Below are positions 31,767-39,159 of a stretch of 41,294 nt of DNA, in pieces. The position numbers and the translations under genes were made by a program. Source of the DNA: Lachnospiraceae bacterium (lineage in GTDB: Bacteria > Bacillota > Clostridia > Lachnospirales > Lachnospiraceae); the NCBI GenBank assembly GCA_029226225.1, contig JAQXXU010000067.1, positions 1 to 41,294 of the forward strand. Direction: 5' to 3'. How positions within the stretch are numbered: position 1 is the first letter of the stretch; every line of letters starts with the position of its first letter. The notes under the pieces are model-generated. The model made no database searches. It had not been told where the DNA came from and saw nothing but the letters and a program-made list of their open reading frames with translations.

Positions 31767-32387
31767 CTAGTGTCTAAGAAGCTCATTCACTTTCTTCTGT
31801 ACCTTATCCGGATCGTATCCGGCCTTCTTAAGCCTCTGGAACCTTTCCGCACCATTGCCCCACTTACCTGCTATTACCTCTCTTGCGACCTTCTCGATCC
31901 TGTCAGCCTTGCGGACAGACTTCTTTACAAAAACACCCTCACTATATCTGAGCACATGGGACCACGGATAATTCCTGTAGGATCTTATCAGGAACTCCCT
32001 GCCTGTCTGATCACCCGGTTTTCCGCCTCTGCCCGTACCCATCTCATTGATAGAAGCCTCCACCTCTTTTCCTGCTCCACAGTACATGGCCACATGGCGT
32101 CCCTTCCTTATCAGCACGTCACCTCTCTTTAGGCCTTTGCCTGAATTCAGATTCACTTTGGCTGTCACATCCTTGAATCCATTATCGGTAAACACTTCAT
32201 AGATGTTGCTTGTATTCACGGCACCTGCAGACTTTACAGGCACTCCAGCCTTCTCCCATGCCGTAATAGTTGCGGCCGAACAGTCATAGTCTCCACGCTG
32301 TCCCCATCTGAAATCTTTATCATATCCATGCGCATTATCCCTCGCCACATTCTCCATCCATCTCGTGGCCTTCTCCGTCTTCGTCAT
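31767..32387 (-). CDS. Phage endolysin: NlpC/P60-like amidase with Cpl-7 wall-binding repeat
   Basis: 206 residues. The catalytic domain (1-150) has GDYDCSAATITAW with Cys36 and KGRHVAMYCGAGKEVEA with His98, a papain-like cysteine peptidase/amidase fold cutting peptidoglycan peptides or amide bonds. Residues about 164-205 (EKVAREVIAGKWGNGAERFQ and onward) are a Cpl-7 (CW_7) repeat, which binds the muropeptide. No signal peptide, so release depends on the holin, whose gene overlaps the start by 4 bases. Confidence 0.9.
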   Translation of the reverse strand: MTKTEKATRWMENVARDNAHGYDKDFRWGQRGDYDCSAATITAWEKAGVPVKSAGAVNTSNIYEVFTDNGFKDVTAKVNLNSGKGLKRGDVLIRKGRHVAMYCGAGKEVEASINEMGTGRGGKPGDQTGREFLIRSYRNYPWSHVLRYSEGVFVKKSVRKADRIEKVAREVIAGKWGNGAERFQRLKKAGYDPDKVQKKVNELLRH

Positions 32388-32668
32388 ACAGAATCACCTT
32401 CCTTATCCTTACCGCCAATCTGCTTGTAAATCTGATTGATTCCTGTCGCTGCAAATCCACTTACTATGCCAACAGCCACGGCAGTCAGCTCATCAACTGC
32501 GGGAAAATCTGCCATGACATTCTTTCCTATAATGCCAAGCACGGCCCCCGCACATCCACATATTACCGGGATCCATCTGTCAGGAACCTTCTCAATCGCC
32601 TTACATGTCTGTCCGATCAGATAGGCTATAACCGTAATAGCCGCAACGCTTACAATACCAAAATCCAT
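32384..32668 (-). CDS. Phage holin
   Basis: 94 residues from ATG 32668 behind GAGGTG. Two to three hydrophobic segments: VSVAAITVIAYLIGQTC, WIPVICGCAGAVLGIIG and LTAVAVGIVSGFAATGINQI, with an acidic/basic C-terminus (GGKDKEGDSV). It forms the membrane lesion that lets the endolysin reach the wall. Next to and overlapping the endolysin gene. Confidence 0.88.
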   Translation of the reverse strand: MDFGIVSVAAITVIAYLIGQTCKAIEKVPDRWIPVICGCAGAVLGIIGKNVMADFPAVDELTAVAVGIVSGFAATGINQIYKQIGGKDKEGDSV

Positions 32669-32717
32669 AAAAATCACCTCATATTTTCAACAATATTATT
32701 AATCTAAGTTACCTACA

Positions 32718-33038
32718 TCAGGAAACAGGCGGATCCGGACCAATCGGCAAATCCATGCACTTCCTGAACAGGCTCTCACCTGTCCCATTACCGCCAAGCG
32801 CCTTATAAGGCCGATACATATATTCAAGGTTGTGCCTGTCCTCTACACTGCAATATCCCCTTGAAATATAAAAGCTGCATGACTTATATAATCCGTCATG
32901 CAGCAGTGCCAGCATCCCATCTTTCAGGACATCATACTCGTTCTTCTTTCTCACGAACTTTTTCCACATCGCTGTCATCACAGCAATGAGCAGAACAAAA
33001 AGTTCCTGAATCCAGTACCTCACAATGAAATCAATCAT
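32718..33038 (-). CDS. Small membrane-anchored phage protein
   Basis: 106 residues from ATG 33038 (AAGGAAGGTG before it). One N-terminal helix (about 5-25, WIQELFVLLIAVMTAMW) and a cytosolic part with KNEYDVLKDGMLALLHDGLY and EYMYRPYKALGGNGTGE. The pattern is common in Firmicute phages between tail and lysis genes. It may be a holin partner; the exact role is unknown. Confidence 0.72.
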   Translation of the reverse strand: MIDFIVRYWIQELFVLLIAVMTAMWKKFVRKKNEYDVLKDGMLALLHDGLYKSCSFYISRGYCSVEDRHNLEYMYRPYKALGGNGTGESLFRKCMDLPIGPDPPVS

Positions 33039-33052
33039 AAGCATCACCTTCC

Positions 33053-34198
33053 TTAATATGGACAATTCTCTCCATACACGTCCTCATAGTCCTGTTGGTT
33101 ACCTATCTGGATGTAGCGCAGATACTGATCAGTATTCGTCAGCCTACATCTGAATCTCACCTTTGAATCCGTGATCATCTTCTGCCACTCACTCATCGGT
33201 ATATCATGTATCTCCTGTGCAGTATTGCCATCAGCGATATCAGATGTGGCATCACTCCATGCTCCATCTGCATATTTGTGATATGCAGTACCGCCATTAA
33301 ATGACACTTGGAATTTTAATCCAGAATCCGCATCGACCCAGATCCTGTTGACATTGTAGTTTATATCAATATCCCCAGTATCTACATCCATATAAGCAGG
33401 CTGTCCTGTCTGTATAGCTTCATTGCTTAGCCCGATATCCTTCTCACACCATCTTAGAATACTTAGATCACCCAGAGAACTGTAAGCAGAATATGCCGGA
33501 AGATTATCTACTCCATATGTTTTGAAAAGTTCCGCAGTCAGTGCCGTCTCTGTCAGCACCTCCGGGCTCCCGCTTTTTAATGAATAGATCCTGCCCGCGG
33601 AATTTCTGAACAGATACCGGATATCCGGATATTCCGGCTCATTGAATCCGCTCTCCACGGTCCATGACGTGCCATTATCGTCTGCAGGGATAAATGTAAA
33701 CTTATCCCCATCGGCCGTGGGAGTATATGTCACGCTGCTCCCTGTCGAGGATGCCCATATCAGAGAACAGGTCCCTGTATTATAATCTGACGGCCAGTCA
33801 GATATATACAGATAAATCCTGTTATTGCTCATAAGGATCACATCAAATGTCAGATGACATTCATCAGATGTCTTACTGTAATAACTGTATCCGTCCCACC
33901 GTACCCTGACAAATTTATAAATGCCGCCTATGGCTCCTTCCTGGCGCCATGTGTTCCACGCTGCCATGTCGCTCTGATTTACATTCAGAACTGAATACCT
34001 GTTGTAGCTTGTTGAATCACTCAGATATATACGTCCGTCACCATCTGTGATTATATATGCCACAGTCTTGCTGTTGAACTTAAACCAGTCTGTTCCGGTC
34101 AGCTGAGTCCGCCCCATGTCGTTTTTCGAGTTGTCAAGCGGTTTCTCTGTAAAATTCTCATTGTCCGCTATAAGCGCATCAAGATTATTGTAGTTCAT
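33053..34198 (-). CDS. Phage tail/baseplate appendage protein
   Basis: 381 residues, no known enzyme motif. Many Trp, Tyr and Asp residues in beta-rich stretches such as AYIITDGDGRIYLSDSTSYN and DIRYLFRNSAGRIYSLKSGS. The repeated pattern of short strands and aromatic residues suggests a receptor-binding or carbohydrate-binding part. The start overlaps the previous gene by one base (TGATG). Function by position. Confidence 0.7.
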   Translation of the reverse strand: MNYNNLDALIADNENFTEKPLDNSKNDMGRTQLTGTDWFKFNSKTVAYIITDGDGRIYLSDSTSYNRYSVLNVNQSDMAAWNTWRQEGAIGGIYKFVRVRWDGYSYYSKTSDECHLTFDVILMSNNRIYLYISDWPSDYNTGTCSLIWASSTGSSVTYTPTADGDKFTFIPADDNGTSWTVESGFNEPEYPDIRYLFRNSAGRIYSLKSGSPEVLTETALTAELFKTYGVDNLPAYSAYSSLGDLSILRWCEKDIGLSNEAIQTGQPAYMDVDTGDIDINYNVNRIWVDADSGLKFQVSFNGGTAYHKYADGAWSDATSDIADGNTAQEIHDIPMSEWQKMITDSKVRFRCRLTNTDQYLRYIQIGNQQDYEDVYGENCPY

Positions 34199-35601
34199 CA
34201 GAAAGCCACCTCCTTTATCACTCCGGAATACTCTGATGGCGTAACGGAAACGGCAGAGACCACGCCGGAATCTACTGTCTCCGCAGTTCCTGTCAGTGTA
34301 GTTTTTTCAGCTAAAAGGACAATTTTCATTCCGTCATCATCGCTGACAGTCGTCACGCCTGTTCCTGCCGCTTTGTCAGCCGTGTACTCTGTCCCGTTTT
34401 CCATGCTTATCCGTTTACAGTCTTCAGTAGTTCCCAGGCTTGATCCTTCTTTTACCGTCCTCCATGCCGGGAAGGCTGCCTGATACAGTTCATCTGCAAC
34501 ATGTATGTGCCGCATATCATCAAGATCTTTTATGTTGCTGAACAGTTGTCCTCCGGCATTCTTAAAGATGAAATAAGCATCACTTACTTTCTGGCAGTCA
34601 ATATTACTGTGTGTCGAAACAGTCGGAAAAGAGGAGGCCTCATTACCATCTGAATCCACAAAGACCATATCAGGAAAATCAGCTATGATCCTGTCGTTGC
34701 CTTCAGTCTCCACATAAAAATTCCCCGTCCCTACAAACTTCTTTATCCCTCTAGGATATATCAGCCTGCAGCTTGTAGAAGTATACCCTATCTTCGAGAT
34801 TTCCTTCACGCCCGGAGGTACTACTATCGTAAGCGGATACCAGAGCTGCCCCGTCCCATTCTGCATAAGTCCGTATATTTTCTCCACAGATAAAGGTATT
34901 GATACCCTTCTAAGCATCGGACCATATTCCAGAGCGGACACTCCGCCGTAGGTGCTCGTTCCAAGCCTTTTTACCTGGCTCGAATAATTAACCTCGACCA
35001 GACAGGGACTCAGCTTTCCGGATTCAGTGCTCTCACTAAAGCTTCCTGCATCCACAAGCAGTTCCTCGCTGTCCTCTGCCCATATGGATACATCATAATC
35101 TCCTGCGCTCTCAAATTTATGAGTAAGGGACAGTCCACTGTATGAAGACTCGCAGGCGTAGCTTTCATCATCCGTACCATCTCCCCAGTTGATGAACATG
35201 GTACCGCCGTAAGCGCCTCCACCATACTTTACTGTCAGCCCATCATCACCGAGATGTATAAAGCAATGTGTCTTATTATCCACAGTAGTATATACTGCGC
35301 CTATCTCATGCGGAAGTCTGACTTTTTTTATAAAATCCAGATCGGGCTCATTCCATCCCTGGAACAGCAGATTTTTATGCAGAGGCGGAACCGGAAATTC
35401 CGTAAGCTGAGATGCCTCTTCAAAAGAATACGCATACAGAAGCTGTCCATTGTAATCATAGAAATTGACATCCTTCGGCCTATCCGGAAGATCTGAAGCT
35501 GCAATGGTAACTTCTTCAATTTTCTCCGGCATTTCGTCTAAAGTAAGGCTGTCCGATTCAGACATACCCGCCTTCCGTTTCACGGCATTTGATATTGCCA
35601 T
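34198..35601 (-). CDS. Phage tail fibre protein with PKD-like and leucine-rich parts
   Basis: 467 residues from ATG 35601, behind GAGGGAAAAACTC. The N-terminus MAISNAVKRKAGMSESDSLT plus EMPEKIEEV resembles phage fibre heads. MFINWGDGTDDESY and THKFESAGDYDVSIWAED is a PKD-like pair, and LEYGPMLRRVSIPLSVEKIY to the poly-Pro-like IVVPPGVKEI region looks like BspA-type leucine-rich repeats. Such modules bind surfaces. The LRR part recalls the bacterial LRR protein at 14970-17534 in type only. Confidence 0.75.
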   Translation of the reverse strand: MAISNAVKRKAGMSESDSLTLDEMPEKIEEVTIAASDLPDRPKDVNFYDYNGQLLYAYSFEEASQLTEFPVPPLHKNLLFQGWNEPDLDFIKKVRLPHEIGAVYTTVDNKTHCFIHLGDDGLTVKYGGGAYGGTMFINWGDGTDDESYACESSYSGLSLTHKFESAGDYDVSIWAEDSEELLVDAGSFSESTESGKLSPCLVEVNYSSQVKRLGTSTYGGVSALEYGPMLRRVSIPLSVEKIYGLMQNGTGQLWYPLTIVVPPGVKEISKIGYTSTSCRLIYPRGIKKFVGTGNFYVETEGNDRIIADFPDMVFVDSDGNEASSFPTVSTHSNIDCQKVSDAYFIFKNAGGQLFSNIKDLDDMRHIHVADELYQAAFPAWRTVKEGSSLGTTEDCKRISMENGTEYTADKAAGTGVTTVSDDDGMKIVLLAEKTTLTGTAETVDSGVVSAVSVTPSEYSGVIKEVAF

Positions 35602-35614
35602 GAGTTTTTCCCTC

Positions 35615-36397
35615 TTAACAATTATATTCATCCGAGACCTCCATTTTTATCTGCTTTGCCTCACGAGACAGGTTATTGTCTGAATCCAGAATCACCTTTA
35701 TCAGCACGCCATCATAAGGAATATTCGCAAGCACCAGACGGTTATCATGCTTTTCCACTACATACAGCTTGATATCTCCGACCTGATTTCCCAGTTCATC
35801 ATCTTCTTCGCTGTAATACACATCACACTTTGTATTAAGAAGTTCCGCCCGTCTCACAAGATCATAAATACCATTTGACCTTCCGGAATAGCTCATGTTC
35901 CCGAATCTACCGTTTTCTGTGTCATAAGTAATATTCAGATGCGTACCATCAGAAGAACTGCCGACTGAGTTAAGCGCTTTTCTGATCCCGTCTGATGTAA
36001 CAGGATTACTGCTCCCTGTCGTTGGCGTATCATCAAATGTCATTGCTATCCCGGCCTCTGAAAGAGCCTTTTTTATACCATCAGATGTGACAGGATTACT
36101 GCTTCCTTCCGTAGGAGTATCATCAAATGTCAGATTTACCTCCGCGTTATCACTCTTTTCGTCCAGAGCCTTTTTTATACCATCAGATGTTACGGGATTC
36201 TTGCTCCCTTCAGTAGGAGCATCATCAAAAGTCAGCTTATCCTGTTTCTTAGCAAGTGCAGAAACAGATGCCGTACCTGCGGACAGATTTGAAAAATCCG
36301 ATTCCAGCTTTCTGAATATAGCCACAATGGCATCCCTGACATCTTCGCCTCTTGACGCCTTCTGTATACTCTTTATCTTGTCATCAACATCAGACAT
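35615..36397 (-). CDS. Phage tail fibre/collar protein with three tandem repeats
   Basis: 260 residues. MSDVDDKIKSIQKASRGEDVRDAIVAIFRK is the usual baseplate-attachment start of such fibres (only the first 20 residues are decisive). Residues about 55-140 hold three copies of TFDDxPTxGSxNPVTSDGI(K/R)KAL. The remainder (about 150-260) is beta-rich, NGRFGNMSYSGRSNGIYDL to the end. The repeats likely form a trimeric shaft. Confidence 0.8.
   Translation of the reverse strand: MSDVDDKIKSIQKASRGEDVRDAIVAIFRKLESDFSNLSAGTASVSALAKKQDKLTFDDAPTEGSKNPVTSDGIKKALDEKSDNAEVNLTFDDTPTEGSSNPVTSDGIKKALSEAGIAMTFDDTPTTGSSNPVTSDGIRKALNSVGSSSDGTHLNITYDTENGRFGNMSYSGRSNGIYDLVRRAELLNTKCDVYYSEEDDELGNQVGDIKLYVVEKHDNRLVLANIPYDGVLIKVILDSDNNLSREAKQIKMEVSDEYNC
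35975..36235 (-). repeat. Three tandem coding repeats in the fibre gene
   Basis: DNA repeats of about 80-105 bases, each with AACAGGATTACTGCT-like sequence on the plus strand (the second is ACAGGATTACTGCTTCC, the third has ACGGGATTCTTGCTCCC). High similarity between copies 1 and 2 at the DNA level makes unequal exchange and length change possible. Confidence 0.75.
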
Positions 36398-36416
36398 ATC
36401 TTTACGCCTCCATCCG

Positions 36417-37178
36417 TTAATATGTATACCTTGTACCGGTATCGATATATTTTTTTAATTCTTCACATCTTTCTTCGTCACTCTTTTTTCCTTCTATGCC
36501 CTGCAACCATACTTTGCTGCCGCCTCCACCATGCCAGTCATCGCCAAATGTCTGGTTTCTGAAAAGGAGTTCCCCATTATTATCCACAAGATTATTGATA
36601 TGAGGATGCTTGTCATAATAGTATTTGGTTTCTCCATCATCAGTAAGCGGAAGTTTATACGCAATCAGCCTATTATTTTCATCGGCATCCACTATATTAT
36701 CCGTTGCGACCTCTGTTATATCGACAGCATTTTCTATGTCACCCTTTGCCTTTATCTCATCGTTGTATCCAATAAACGGCACATAATAGAGATACTTGAG
36801 ATAACGTCCCCGTATCGCAAACCATATTTCACATTGAAAATACGGATAAGGATATTCCTCGGCTTTTCTGTCAATCTGATATACAAGACTCTGCTCAATT
36901 TCAGCATCACGATTATAGACAAGCCTCATGCCATACTGATTGATATTGCCTTCACAGTATTTCGTAGTCTGTTCAACAGGGCTTCCCCACCATTCCGGGT
37001 CACAGAACGGCTCTCCCATATTGGGGTAAATCATTCTGTCTCCTACATAAACTTTCGAGATCTTTTTGTTTCCGATTGAAACTATCTGATTTATATTATT
37101 TATCTGATGACGCTTGCCGGAAATATTCAGTATTATTCCATACCAGTTCTGATCACGAATATTAGTATTCATAGTCAC
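36417..37178 (-). CDS. Phage tail-associated protein, unknown
   Basis: 253 residues. QIVSIGNKKISKVYVGDRMI near the N-terminus is a pattern seen in phage minor tail proteins; the rest has many Tyr and Trp (EPFCDPEWWGSPVEQTTKYC, WFAIRGRYLKYLYYVPFIGY) and a Gly-rich loop (DDWHGGGGSKVWLQG). The start overlaps the tail spike gene by 4 bases. No enzymatic motif recognised. Confidence 0.7.
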   Translation of the reverse strand: MTMNTNIRDQNWYGIILNISGKRHQINNINQIVSIGNKKISKVYVGDRMIYPNMGEPFCDPEWWGSPVEQTTKYCEGNINQYGMRLVYNRDAEIEQSLVYQIDRKAEEYPYPYFQCEIWFAIRGRYLKYLYYVPFIGYNDEIKAKGDIENAVDITEVATDNIVDADENNRLIAYKLPLTDDGETKYYYDKHPHINNLVDNNGELLFRNQTFGDDWHGGGGSKVWLQGIEGKKSDEERCEELKKYIDTGTRYTY

Positions 37179-38464
37179 TTCTCATTTTCATAGACAAAAT
37201 AAATCGTATGCTCATCCTTATCCTCAATCTTGTTATACTGCCACAATTGACCTACCCAGTGCTTATAAAGATTTGCATCCCCAGTCCGTTCCTTTTCTTC
37301 TTCGACCAGTTCTTCAACAGTCTCTTTCAGCTCATCCACATCGTCCTGCAGGCCATCGATAGTATCCTCGACCTCATCCACCGCTTCCTGCGCTTCCGCA
37401 TCCGTCTTTTCCGCCACGATCTCTGTCAGTTCCTGCGTGGGCATCGTGCCCAGCGTTATCTGTTTTGTCCCCGTGTCCAGGCTGTAGCTTATCTTTGTAA
37501 GCGGAAGCTCCCTGTCCACTAAATGCGGATCAGATACGCACCGGATCACCTGCCCCACCATGAACTGTTCATATTCTCCATTCAGAAAATGCAGCTCCGA
37601 AGCGTCGCACTCGATCGCGATCTTATCAAACTGCAGATTGCTCAGGTATTCCTGCCCGTCTTTCAGAAGCGTCTCCGGCTTTACCACTCCCTCAAAAGTG
37701 ACCGCCTTGGTTATCTTTCCATAGGTCTTTGCCGCTTCACTCTCTATAATCTTACTTCCGTTATTTACGGACTCCACAGTCAGAGGTACCTTTGTTGTCT
37801 CATCAGCATCACCGACCGGCAGAACGCAGGTAGCGATCTCCGTGCCGCCAACATTGCTCCCTATGTTCAGAAGGTTCAATCCGAATTTGATCGGCTGATT
37901 GCATGTATATGGAAGTTCCTGAAGCCAGTCAATATAGTTGATTCCATTCTCTCTTCTTACGAACAGATAACCGCCTTCAGCATTCAGACACTGTCTGTCT
38001 ATGACATCCTTTGTCTGCTCATACTTTAATTTGCGGTAAACCTTTTTGTCCGGTACCGTAATATTTCCAACAGTAAACTGTCTGTTTTTTTCCACCTGAC
38101 TATTGTGAGTAGCTATGATTTTCCGAAAAAAATCTCTGATTGAAATACTTGTATATTCGTGATATTCCTGGACAGAATCATTCAGGAATGCAAGCGCACC
38201 TTCGCAATGCACCTGCTTCTGACGATAGAAGTCTGTTTTTATCTCAATCGGCCTTCCGAACCATATCAGCTTATCGCCTTCATAAACATCCAAATCGGTG
38301 TTGAGCATCATGATATTGTTGTAAAATACATGTCTGGCCGGCATGATAAAATCCAGACTGCCAGAGACATTAACCTCAGTCTCCAATACAGGATTCAGAA
38401 GCACCATGTCCGGATAGTCATAATCGAATATAGGAATACCATCAGCCAAAATTCTGTATATCAT
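37175..38464 (-). CDS. Phage tail spike/endopeptidase-like tail protein
   Basis: 429 residues. The beta-rich N-terminal domain (about 1-330) has the layout of siphoviral tail-hub proteins (gp27-like fold: LIWFGRPIEIKTDFYRQKQV, VYRKLKYEQTKDVIDRQCLN). Near residues 355-400 lies an acidic coiled coil (EAQEAVDEVEDTIDGLQDDV and ELKETVEELVEEEKERTG). It stands between the distal tail protein and the fibre genes, as Tal proteins do. No peptidase motif is clear. Confidence 0.82.
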   Translation of the reverse strand: MIYRILADGIPIFDYDYPDMVLLNPVLETEVNVSGSLDFIMPARHVFYNNIMMLNTDLDVYEGDKLIWFGRPIEIKTDFYRQKQVHCEGALAFLNDSVQEYHEYTSISIRDFFRKIIATHNSQVEKNRQFTVGNITVPDKKVYRKLKYEQTKDVIDRQCLNAEGGYLFVRRENGINYIDWLQELPYTCNQPIKFGLNLLNIGSNVGGTEIATCVLPVGDADETTKVPLTVESVNNGSKIIESEAAKTYGKITKAVTFEGVVKPETLLKDGQEYLSNLQFDKIAIECDASELHFLNGEYEQFMVGQVIRCVSDPHLVDRELPLTKISYSLDTGTKQITLGTMPTQELTEIVAEKTDAEAQEAVDEVEDTIDGLQDDVDELKETVEELVEEEKERTGDANLYKHWVGQLWQYNKIEDKDEHTIYFVYENEK

Positions 38465-39159
38465 AACCTTTTCCCCAATGAATAATCCACCACAATACGG
38501 CCGGTTCCTGCAAATGTCATATAGTTATCACCTGGCCTGAGAACTATACTCTCATTTCTATTCTCTCCGGCCACAAGACTATAGACATTCCCATTAAACT
38601 TAACTGACATTGCAGCTGAACAGATAAATACAGGAACCGCATCCTTAACCGCAGGGTTTATCAGATTTCTCTCCATCGTACCATCCACATCAAAAGTACC
38701 ATAGTAAATGATGTTGCTGAAGAGGTCATCCCATAGCCAGTCCAGATTTCTTGTAGAATCCAGACCATACTTATACGGATCCAGATTATAGTCTATGACA
38801 ATCTTGGAATTCTGCTCTTCTGAACTCCAACCATTCACCGAAACCCTGCCCTGGTAAAAATAATCAGGATCATCCATCAGATAGATTCTTGTCTCTTTCC
38901 CATGAATCTCTGCAAGAATATCCTCATAGACTTCAATCCATCTTTCTCCAGGCCTTAGCCAGAACTCCCACGATCCTGTCCTTCTCCCATACCTTACGGA
39001 ACCTGTCAGTACCGTGGAATAATCCAGTTGACCATCTGCTCCCGGAACATCAATATAATTTGTCTTTACTTCAGGAGGCGACACATGAAGCCTTGAAAAA
39101 GGAACCAACCCCCATTCTTCATAGGTATTGTGTCCGCCGATTATCACAGAATGCTTCAT
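38461..39159 (-). CDS. Phage distal tail protein (Dit)
   Basis: 232 residues. MKHSVIIGGHNTYEEWGLVP, then NYIDVPGADGQLDYSTVLTG and YGRRTGSWEFWL are typical of Dit: the conserved N-terminal belt domain forming the hexameric ring at the tail tip. VNGWSSEEQNSKIVIDYNLD and PYKYG close the belt; the C-terminal galectin-like part is short. Directly behind tape measure and before the tail hub, the standard order. Confidence 0.9.
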   Translation of the reverse strand: MKHSVIIGGHNTYEEWGLVPFSRLHVSPPEVKTNYIDVPGADGQLDYSTVLTGSVRYGRRTGSWEFWLRPGERWIEVYEDILAEIHGKETRIYLMDDPDYFYQGRVSVNGWSSEEQNSKIVIDYNLDPYKYGLDSTRNLDWLWDDLFSNIIYYGTFDVDGTMERNLINPAVKDAVPVFICSAAMSVKFNGNVYSLVAGENRNESIVLRPGDNYMTFAGTGRIVVDYSLGKRL

